This document shows, one piece after another, positions 40,201-52,200 of a stretch of DNA of 64,000 bases. Source of the DNA: Pristionchus mayeri (lineage: Eukaryota; Nematoda; Chromadorea; Rhabditida; Neodiplogasteridae); the NCBI GenBank assembly GCA_036245805.1, contig BTRK01000004.1, forward strand, positions 23,078,619 to 23,142,618, given 5' to 3'. Each line of letters begins with the position of its first letter. Within the stretch, counting starts at the first letter, position 1. The position numbers and the translations under genes are program-made. The notes beneath the pieces were generated by a model. That model made no database searches. It saw only the letters and a list, made by a program, of their open reading frames with translations, and had not been told where the DNA came from.

Positions 40201-43200
40201 ACCTGGTTCCTCCTTCTTCATTACAGAGGCTCTTCTCATCTCCATCAAACTCTTCATCCACTCGATGTGTTCCAATTCAGCTCGAGTCGGTCCTTCTTCC
40301 TCCTCCTCTTCTACTGATTCATTTCTCAGAATGAACTGTTCCAATACAGTCGATTGAGCGAATATGTGTAACCATTGAAGCTGCGAATGACTCAGTTGTG
40401 GTAATTCCATCACCTCAACCATCTCCTCCTCCTCCTCTTCTTCCTCGTCTTCTTCTTCTTCTTTCGGTTCATCCATAACTTGATATGCTTGATTGGAAAT
40501 AGAAGAGGATGATCCAATACTTCCTTCCATCGACTTCTTCTCTCTCTTCGATAGATCGAGTAATGATCTTCGTACTTCTTCTTCTTCGATTGGAGACCAC
40601 GAGATGGAGGGAGACCATTCCTCTGCAAGTACTCCCATTTCCTTTCTCTTTATCCTATATTTCTCTGATTAATGTGCATTCCTTTCTAGTCTTCACTATT
40701 CTTTCTTTCCGTTCTTATAATTTTTAAACCTGACCGTGGATATCCTCCTTTGCTTCAGCTTGCCCTCTCCTCTCGCTTTCTATCAACATTTTCTCCAGTC
40801 TTTCCGCACTTTCGAATGAGAGAAATTCGTGACGCTTTCGAGTTTCCGCAAGCTGCGAATACGATTTATTAGGGCATTCATCGGGCTTCTCAATGAGTTA
40901 TTAAAGGAGGAGCAAAGGCAAAATTCAATTTTTGAAGCTTTCATATGCACGGCTTAGATCTCCCCAACGATAAGAAGCTCCGAATTTTTCACATTGATAT
41001 CTCCATTACGAACAGAGCTATCGGTAGTTGGCAGGGAGCCAAATCAGGGAAAGCTCAGGCAACGAGCGAGAGAGCACTCGACTTGAAGAGAGTTCTCTTC
41101 TAATTGAAACATATTTCAACCGGGCGCGCGTTTGCCTTTACTCCTCCTTTAAATTGTTAATCCGGTGAATCGGCTTAGCTCTCAATCAGATCCTAGCGAT
41201 AAACTCCTTCCAATAATGTCTAATCTTGCAATTGCGAGTGTGAACTGTGCTATGAGCAATTGCGTCTGTTCCAATAAGTCCTAGGGCGCAGGAAAAGGAA
41301 AGAGCGCCATCGAATGGATTGAAATGACTGACTGAGCGAGAAAACTCTCGTGTTTCTTCATTGGGAGAAGAGAGCGACGCTTTCTCCAGGAGCGAAGAAT
41401 GGGCGAATGAGATGATCTGCCAGTCAGAAGATGAGGTGAGAATGAGGAGAAGGGTGAGGGAGGGGGAGAATGGGGAGAAGGGTGAGGGAGGAGGGGGGGG
41501 GGGGAGTACCTCGTGTACGAGTAGTCCACACATATTGTTCAATCGATTGCATTCTTCGTCCGAGAGAATGAGTAGATTCACCTGTAGATTCACTCATGGA
41601 GAGAGGGAGAGGGGAGGGGGAGGAGAGACTGACCTGACTGAATGCGAGATTGAAGATGTTTTGTGTGAGTTCATCGGCGAATTTGTTGATAGTTCTCATG
41701 AAGAAGTCGTGCATCGCCGCAGTAACAATCACATGGGAGAAGTCGTCGATGAAGGAGAGGACGAGGGGGGAGAGGGGAGGGACACTCCCACACTCTTCTG
41801 TAACAACACTGCGCCATATTCACTTCCCAATCACGCCTCTCATCAAAGAATCGAGCTACATTTTCAAAACGAAATGGGATCAAAACGATAAAACGTGTTT
41901 TAATCAGTTTTAATCACCACTAATCAAGCCCTACGACCACTCGTTCTTTTTTCCGAAAGCATTGACAACGTCAGTTACCCAACCTGAGAACCTAACTGTA
42001 ACAGTGCATAGATTATTTCTGAAGTGTTTCAGTCACTGTGAATTATTTTACATTCAGAAATATAAAAACAACTCAAAAAGTGAAACATTCCAAAGTTTCG
42101 AAAAATATTTCATATCATCCCCGAATGTCCTCAAATTTGCGCTTCGAAAGCTCAAGATTTCAAAAATTAAATTTATATTGTAATTAAATTTTGATGTTTT
42201 ATAGAATACGGAAATGTATGTAAGACCCCCCCTAGGGTCCTGTGAAAAACCACAAAGGGAATCTTTTTGCTGGTTTCCGACTTCCGGTTCTTAGATATTT
42301 CAATCTAACGAAACATTAAACATTTTATCTACTGTCTGCTGGGTTGGGCGGATACGTATGACCAGTCAGAAAACAAAAAAATACCGGTCAAAAATAACGG
42401 AAAAACTAGGGAAAATGGAAAATTGTGAAAATTTGAAAACTAAAAATTCTTATTGTCGTTTTGGGGGCTACACTCACTGAGTACTACATGTATGCACATA
42501 CTGGAAGAATTCCATTTTCGCTAATGCCAAGGGTCTTCACAAATATGTTCACTGACTCAAAAAGTCTCTCTTATATACATACAAGTTTTCCATGTGTTTT
42601 TCATTTAAAATTTTCGCTGAATATAATACATTTTTAAAAATTACCCGTGAAATTATGTCTGCTCAAAAGAAAGATTTTTAGCATTGTGTTCTCAATTGAA
42701 AGAATTATGTCCATTTAGTTAAGGGCCCAACGAGCGATGCCGAAATATAGATATGCCATTCAAACCATGACCGCAGGGGTTCCAATAAGATCATATTTCT
42801 TACCGTTTACCTAAATTTCATCTATGAATTGCGCTAGAGTACAAGAAGTGATTGAAAAGCAATCAACCGAGAGTGGAGGGAAGTGAGACTACGAAAAAAA
42901 GGGGCGGAGTTAATTCCAACTCTTTATAAGTCAAATCGCCAAAAATTAGGCATAGCTTCATCCATTCTCGTTTGTGCCTCACCCCAGTAAGGCGAGATGG
43001 CGAGCACCTCTCCATCGCTATTTCGAAGACTCCAAAGCGTTCGAGAGATAGGGAAGGAGAGATAAAGGAGACAGCCCCCCAAGCGCAGGCACATACTGGT
43101 TTACTTTGAATCACAGATCCGAAAATCAATATTTTTTTCGATTTTTTGACTAACATTTTTGAATGCTTGCTGGCTATCATATCATATGTTGACTATTCAA

Positions 43201-46200
43201 AAAGTGCATCTTAATTTCACTGCTCACATAGCGCAAAACTCAACGAGCAACGGTGGATCGCGACATAAAGTTTGAATTCTCAGCACCTCAACTGCAAAGA
43301 AGATATGTTGAATAGTGCCCATTCGAAAACACATGAGAAGAGCTTTCGAATTCTTTTTCGATCAAATCATTTGGTTAAGAATGAACGCTGTGATTTCTCT
43401 TCGAGGGAGGATCGTGTCAGAGGCAAGTGGGCGGAGCTTGTGTCCCGTACATATGAGTGACTATCTGAGAGAACTGAGCAATTTCACCTATGTGCGTACA
43501 GCAAAAAATAAAGTGTTGATTTTAAGATACCCCTCGGCGTAACTTTTCACGTAGAGTTCGAAAATCGACCTTAGGAAGCCGTATCTCTGACCCCTGATTT
43601 TCTGTGGCGGGCCTCAACGATGAGGTCAGTTTTTGTAAATCGTGAACGGTTGATCCAAGCCCACACATAGATAGTAATTCTGACAGAACTCGACGAGATA
43701 AGCATTTTTACTGTTGGAAGTGAAAGGCTAGCTCATCTATGAAAAAAGTTGAGGCAGTTTTTAATATTTAAATAGTTATTGTGTAAACACTTTTCCCGGG
43801 GTGTAATTTTAAATATGTTCATTGGATTCCTCGTGAAAAGTTACCCCTAGGAACAAATTTTAAAATCGCGGGACAATGATGTTTCCCGAAATGCGTCATA
43901 AGGAAGCATGATGAATCACTGAATTTCGAAAATTTCTTACCATTGCGATTTCAACATTTTACCAATTAGGAAACACATGCCTTACGATATCAACAAATCA
44001 TTTTTTTCATATGCCAATTTCTCAAATTTGCACGTTGCAAACTAAACATTTCGAGACCACTTGACGCTGTATCTGTGATCATACTGTAGTATGCCTCGAC
44101 ATGAGTAAAAATTGGTGGAACAGTCCAACTCCAATATATCGGGGCTCCAGTTATTGACGCCCGAATATGGCTTAAATGAAAATGTCCGAAATATTTAAAT
44201 TCATTTTGGGAGTTAATTTTGAGAATTCTCGTTTAATATTGTTGTAAATAATGTTTTTGTAATCTGATGTATAAACTATATACAAAAATACACACCTCTT
44301 GCCTTTTCAAAATTTCCGAAATTTTAGACATTTGAAAATTTCCATTTTTGAAAAATTGTTCAAACGATCGCTTTTCCAGACGTATTTGATTCCTCAGGTT
44401 ACGAAAACATTATTTACAACAATATTCAATGAGAATTCTCAAAATTAAAGGAGTGCTCCTGGGAACAAATCCTATGGAGTCCCACCACGAAAATTCTGCG
44501 CTCGCAATGGGAAACTGTAGCGATTTTTCCCCTAGAACGAGCTGAAACGTATGTAGAACGAGTGAAACATAAACGACCCATGCGCTACCCTGCGCTTTCA
44601 ATGAACTTTGCGCGTATGTAAATAGGCCCAAAGGCGTCTGTGAAACTTCGTACAAAGTGATTTCTAATCGAGTGAGTGGCCTCTACGATATCCACACTGT
44701 CACTATGGGTGACTGAATATTCCCCGGAGCACCCCTTTAACTCCCAAAATGAATTTAAATATTTCGGACATTTTCATTTAAGCCATATTCGGGCGTCAAT
44801 AACTGGAGCCCCGATATATTGGAGTTGGACTGTTCCACCAATTTTTACTCATGTCGAGGCATACTACAGTATGATCACAGATACAGCGTCAAGTGGTCTC
44901 GAAATGTTGAGTTTGCAACGTGCAAATTTGAGAAATTGGCATATGAAAAAAATGATTTGTTGATATGGTAAGGCATGTTTATTAAAGAGAATACTATCCA
45001 ATTATGCATAAAAAGTTGAAGTACAGTACTGGAAATGTTTCGTAATTGGTAAAATGTTGAAATCGCAATGGTAAGAAATTTTCGAAATTCAGTGATTCAT
45101 CATGCTTCCTTATGACGCATTTCGGGAAACATCATTGTCCCGCGATTTTAAAATTTGTTCCTAGGGGTAACTTTTCACGAGGAATCCAATGAACATATTT
45201 AAAATTACACCCCGGAAAAAGTGTTTTCACAATAACTATTTAAATATTTAAAACTGCCTCAACTTTTTTCACAGATGAGCTAGCCTTTCACTTCCAACAG
45301 AACAAATGCTTATCTCATCGAGTTCTTTCAGAATTACTATCTATATATGGGGCTTGGATCAACCGTTAACGATTTCAAAAACCGATCTCAGCGTTGAGGT
45401 GCGCCACAGAAAATCAGAGGTCAGAGATACGGCTTCCTAAGGTCGATTTTCGAACTCTACGTGAAAAGATACCCCTAGGACATTATTTATTTGAAATTTC
45501 ATTTTTTGCTGCACGGCCTGAGGTAAGTCCTCTCAGATAGTCTCTCATATAGTCTATGCGAAAAATATTCCAAATTTGGCATAACTCCGTGAAATAACGG
45601 ATCATTAACTTTTAACATTTAATCATTATCATATTTTTTTCTCGCTTAAGAAATAGTCACAGCACTTGTCTTTTCGTGAATTTTCGGTAATTGACCGGAA
45701 AATTTTCAGGTCGGAAACTTTTTCCCGCTCAACTTTCTGTCTGTCATTCATCATAGATATATTACAGGGTGCGCCATACTTACCCGGACTGATCTTTTCA
45801 CGTGTTTCCCACCTTTGGAATGGGACTTGAATGATATATCATATATGAGTGACTATCTGAGAGAATTGACCAATTCAACCTATATGCCGTACAGCGAAAT
45901 ATAAAGTGTTGATTTTAAGATGTTCATAGGGGTAACTTTTCACGTAGAGTCCGAAAATCGACCGTAGAAAGCGGTATCTCTAGCCCCTCGTTTTCTGTAG
46001 CACGCCTCAACGTCGAGGTCGGTTTTTCTAACTTTTGAACGGATGATCCAAGCCCCATATATCACACGTATCACGAGTCAGTGGGGATGTGCGGGAACAA
46101 TTTTCAAAATTTTCCTCCAGATTTAGCTCACAATATAATGGGAGAATACCCCAGCAGTAAGATTTCGAAAAATGTAGGTCATTGGTTCAAGAGCCGTCAA

Positions 46201-49200
46201 TTAGGAATTCACCGGTTTTGCAGCCGGCTCCACTGTATTTCAGCTCCCAGATGAGCTATCGTACATGTCAGCGAAATCAGAACGGCCACCGAGAGGAACC
46301 GAGAAATTTTCGATTTCTGGCTCTCTGCGAATACGCAATTTTAAAAGTCGTGGTTGTGCTCATATTTTTTATCATGGTCGATTTGCCGGAATCGACCCGG
46401 ACATGCTCGGTCAATTATGTCTAGAAATCAATAAATGAAATACACAACATTTTGGTGCGATTACGGTATTTAGGAAAGCTCACCGAACTTGGTGAGCTTT
46501 CCAAAATACCGTAATCGCACCATAATTGTTTGCTTCGATTAATCGATCTCTAGCCATAATTGACCGGACATATCCGGGTCGATTCCGGCAAATCGACCAT
46601 GATAAAAAATATGAACGCAACCACGACTTTTAAAATTGCGTATTCGCAGAGAGCCAGAAATCGAAAATTTCTCGGTGCCTGTCGGTGGCCGTTCTGATTT
46701 CGCTGACATGTACGATAGAAGGCTGTGCTTGAGCTCAAAATGTTCGGAAAATTTTTTCCAACAACTTTTATGTTGAAACCTTGGTTGTAAAGGTATAACT
46801 TGAGATGTTAGCAACGAAAAAGTATAATTGAGGTCAATAAAAAAATGTTTTCACCCTGATGCGGAAAAAAACTACAGATTTTTTTTGCTTATTGACGAAG
46901 AGTAAGTCAATATCTATCCACAAAAAATAGGGTCGAGGTAATCATCCTGCCCCTTTTGATTGAATTTTTCGGTCAAATGTGAGATTTTGACGAACCTCAA
47001 CTTTATTTTCGATAAATTGACTTCCGAATTGAATCCTAAATAACGCAATTTGTTATTTTAGAAGTACTGAATCAGTGGTAGTTAAATGGCGTGGAAACAT
47101 TGCAGGATCGACGGTTTCGGAAAAATCGGTTTTCGACGCGTCGATTTTTCTCAAATTTGAGCACACCATTCTTACAAAGTATGAGAAGGCACCTCTCAGC
47201 TCACTATGGAAACTAAAATATGTACCGGTCTGTGTAAGAAATTTGGCAAATGGTAAGTTCATATCCTTTCCAAAGTCGAAATTTCATGGCTCAAATACGC
47301 AAGATTGAAAGTACAAAATATTGTTAAATGTCATTTTAATAAGATTCTTGTGGACACCTGAGAAATATATGGATGAAAGTTCACATTACAGTGGGATTAC
47401 TGTAAATTTTCTTAAAGAAATAAGGAATGAATGCATTTTAAGGAAACCGAATATTTGAAAATATTGGCAAATAAAAAAATCAGAATGTGAATTTTTAAAC
47501 CTTTTTCCAGTGTTTTACGAACAATTATGTTGTAATATGAATTTAAATGCTAAAATTTGCCATTATTTACCAACACTTTTAGGAAAAATCAAATTTAACA
47601 ATATTTTGAACTTTCAATCTTGCGTATTTGAGCCAGGAAAGTTTGACTTTGGTAAGGACATGAACTGACCATTTGCAAAATTTATTGCACATACCGGTAC
47701 ATATTTTAGTTTCCATAGTGAGCTGAGAGGTGCCTTCTCATACTTTGTAAGAATGGTGTGCTCAAATTTGAGAAAAATCGACGTGTCGAAAACCGATTTT
47801 TCCGAAACCGTCGATCCTGCAATGTTTCCACGCCATTTAACTACCACTGAATCAGTTCTTCTAAAATAACAAATTGCGTTATTTAGGATTCAATTCGGAA
47901 GTCAATTTATCGAAAATAAAGTTGAGGTTCGCCAAAATCTCACTTTTGACCAAAATTTTCAATTAAAAGGGGTATGATGATTAACTCGATCCCATTTTTT
48001 ATGGATAGTTATTGACTTATTCTCCATCACTAAGCAGAAAAAATCTGTAGTTTTTCTCAGCATCAGGGTAAAAACATTATTTTATTGACCTCAATTATAC
48101 TTTTTCGTTGCTAACATCTCAAGTTATATCGATACAACCAAGGTTTCAACATAAAAGTTGTTGGAAATAATTTTCCGCACATTTTAAGCTCAGAAACAGC
48201 GTTCTAGCTCATCTGGGAGCTGAAATACAGCGGAGCCGGCTGCATAACCGGAGAATTCCTAATTGACGGCTCTTGAACCAATGACCTACATTTTTCGAAA
48301 TCTTACTGCTGGGTATTCTCCCACTATATTGCGAGCTAAATCTAGAACACATTTTTCGAAATTGTTCCCGATGCAATTACTTTTCATCCACTGACTCGTG
48401 ATACACTGGTATAGATTTCCAAGAGCTGTCGAATTAGTAGTCTGCACCGAAAATACCACGACTACAGTTAAGGTCTTTAAAGTTTTCCGAATCGTTTGAA
48501 GTTATTTTATTCCATCGAACAATGCGCTCAGACCGCTCCCATTACCCGCGTCGCCAAGAATGATCGCTTTTCTTCCAGATTTCCTGTTGAAAAATTTCTT
48601 CAAACGATCCGGAAAAGTTTAAAGACCTTAACTCTAACTGTAGTCGTGGTATTTTCGGTGCAGACTACTCATTCGATAGCTCTTGGAAATCTATACAATA
48701 TATGAAGATTTGAGCTGCTTGTTTACCTACATTTTTTAGATAATTGACCTACAATAAACTACCGTTAAAATTGACATTTAGACAAAATGAAGTATATAGA
48801 TCGATAGAGCTCAAAAAATGATCTGGGGTCACTCAAGGGGCTATTTTGATCCATCTCTCACCGTACCCGTTGTAGGAAGCCCCAAAACGAAGTATGCATA
48901 ATGAGCCTTTGGGGGTCTGTCAGACATACCTCAGGAAGTCCAAAACCGATTAGAACAAATTTTGCGATTCTCATGCCATTCCCTAGAATGGCGATTCTAG
49001 CTCGAGTCTCTGGTGAGAGGTGTGATATAGTCAGGAAGAAACAACCTATTACATATTTTACTCATTTTATGTGGCGGTTTTGCAAAAAAAAAAGAAAAAC
49101 AGAAAGACGAAGGAAAGGCTAGAGGCATCATATTTTCCTCTGAAAATAAGATAAGAAATAAAAGAAAACCTTGCGATAATTGGCATTGCTCTTCTGGTGC

Positions 49201-52200
49201 AAACCATAGAGAAATCTGCTTGGTTAGAGATCGAACAGTAGACGAAATGGTGGAAGGAACGGGCTGCAATCAGTGGTATTGTTGAAAGAGCAGAGAGAAC
49301 AACTCTAATCTAAAAGGCAAAAACATCCACAATATGTTGTTTGGCGCATGTTGCAAGAGTGAGGTACCTCTTCCTCCTTCGTCTCTCTCCTCTTCCTCCT
49401 TATCGGATTCACCCTCGTACTCACTGAGATCTCCATCGCTGCAAGTACTTTCTACATCTGTCAATCGATTCATCGTACTTGATGATGATGGATCTCTCTC
49501 TCTCTCTCTCTCTCGCCCACTCACTTTCAGGTAAACTTTCCATCTGTATCATTCCAGGGTAATCATCATCATTATAATTGGGACCAGCCTTTCCTTCGTA
49601 GTCCATTGGGTTCATCTGAGAAGCGGAGGATTTCGATGATTACTCATTAAATTTAGTAATCAATAATCTCAACTATTGAAATAATTACAAGTTCAAAGCT
49701 GACTTTACTGGTCTCATTCTCTTCCTCTAATAAATCGAAGGATGAAGGCCCGTGTAATCCCTTCATTCTACGAGGATCCACGACGACTTTCACTTCACGA
49801 CGAGATTCTGATGCACGACGAAGAACCTGAAGGGGAGAGAAGAAAGGAGGGAGGAGAGGAGAGAATGTAAGAGGAAGGTAGGAAAAGACAAGGGAGGGGG
49901 TTATCACTAGTCAATCCATCCTTCATTCTCGCAACCAATGGTGATTGTACTCACATCTTGTATGAGACTCCTTTGTTCATGAGTGTATTCATCGAAGGGG
50001 ATCACGGGAGAAAGGGGCACTTCTTCGAGTTCCTCTGTTTCCTCATCTGGAATTTCCTTTATCATTCACTTCCTCCAAATGAATTTGGGATGAAAACTGG
50101 TTGACTCTGAAATGAAAATTCCGCCGTGATATTTTTTGTATACTGTAAGAAAATAAACCATTCCGCGCAATTTTCAAGATTACGCATCGCGAAAATGGGC
50201 GGAGCCTGAATTCAATAATCGCGCGTGCGAGTGTGATTTGTGCGCGGCAGTGCAAACTGCGCCAAACTCGTTCTTTCGTGTTGTGTTGACACATTTGAAA
50301 TTCGTCTTACATCGATTTAGATACTACTTTAAACAATAGCTTAGTAAATGTCGCAAATTGCGCGAATGAAACAAATCGCTTGTCGAACTCGTAAGTGCGA
50401 CCCATTGATAAAGCGTTCCGATAATTAACAATTTGGGCCGATTGGAGGCGGAGCATGCTAAACAGAGAATTGTAACAGCTGAGCATTTGAATCGTACAAT
50501 ACATAGAAATGTTTGTGTCCAAGTTATAATATGAATTGTCGGTGTTAAATTGGTTTAGCATAGATTTTACATATTTTTATATCTTTTTGAAGCATGAGAT
50601 GCTTTATGAAAGAAGAAACGCTAAAAAATTGGAAAAATTAATAAGAATAGAAAAAGAATTGTAAGAATAGTAAGAGAAATAATCCGTAAATATTATATTC
50701 GGGAATGTGCTAATAACATTTCCAAAACAAAAGATGCAGTTATACATAGAGACAGCAGGCTCCGCCCACTTAGGTGGAGAAAGAGGCGCGTCGAAATCTG
50801 GTTATTGAAATGACGCGGCGAATACTTATCCAAAAAATATGGAAAAAATATTTTTGGGTACGTCTGACTAGTGTCCATAAACGACAGGGTGCCCGTCATG
50901 CATTATCTAATCAGAAATATCTAAAAAAAGACCGATTTAGGGTTCATGATAGGGGAATGAAAAGGTTCCGAAGACAGTTCTTAACACGGGCATGGTGCGA
51001 TGGATAGTTCCTGATTTTAGGCGTCGATTGACACCGAGAACGTATTTTTTGGATTTTTTTCCGATTAATCATTTCATTTCAAAGGTTCCAGAGCGTGCGC
51101 TAATGGAACTGCAAAGGGGCGGTGCTTCCTTTCTACTTGCTCGCTTATCTCTGACCCGGCGTGTGCAGAGAGCGCGCGCTCTTGAGGACCTCTGCCGTTC
51201 CCCTCATCCTCGAGCAAGCTCGATGCGAAGCTATGCTCAAACTTTTGGAGAAACCAGGCAGAGCGGGCTCCGCCCACTTCGCTCTCGTCCCGATTTTGAC
51301 TCCCTTTCCGTTGTGACTCTTTCGAGGTGTTTTTAGGCCATAACTCGAGTCAACGATACGATATCTCCAAACGGCAAAAAGTATGGCCTTATTTAGCCTC
51401 AAAGGGATACATTAGACCCACAAATGACCCTGCCAAAGCAATTTGGTCACCCACCTTGCGGTCTCTAGTTATACAGAGCCGCACGGTCTCCCCCCAGACG
51501 AGCGCGGCGCAGAGGGGAGGAGAGGGGGCTCCAAAGATGACCCTTCCGAACAGTAGCTCAAACTGAATATTTTGACACGTAGATTTCGCAAAGCGATCAA
51601 TAGTTGTCAGAAGAACCAACAGCCGAAAATTCAGCGAAAAATACACACTGAAGGGTATCTGGGAGTGATGCGACCTAATGCGACCCTCCGCGCCCCTCCG
51701 CGCCGCGCTCGTCTGGGAGGAGACCGTGCGGTACTGTATAATTCGGAATGAATTTTTAAAGCAGGATTGACAGCAAAACCGCTCCAGTCAACGCGGGCAA
51801 TGACGAATGAGAGGGCACTCTCTCACTTCATTGTACTCTCACTCGTTGCCTGTGCGGCAGGGTCAACTTTGAATGACTAAAACATCCATAACTCGGTTCC
51901 TAACAGAGATATGAAAACGGGAAGTTCGAGATTGCGTTACTGTTTATGATTGTCTCACAACTATGTCGTCACTTTGGGCTGGCTATATTTGCTGTTAGTC
52001 ATCCTTTAAAGAAGGACTCTCAGCAACCGCGCGCCCGGTTGAAATATCAGGCTGTTATTTTCCAATTAAGTTTTTCCGGTGCAATGGTGAGATGCCACCA
52101 TTTTTCTGAAACCATCATGTGAGAACTTCAGAGTCGTCACTTTATTTTTGCAACTTTCATCTCAGAATCATGGGATGAGAAACCGTGCTTCGTAGAACAA

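Noticed and set aside
47075..47847. Two nearly identical 77-residue ORFs on opposite strands
   Set aside because: They are the same sequence read from the two arms of a foldback element, with no other coding sign.
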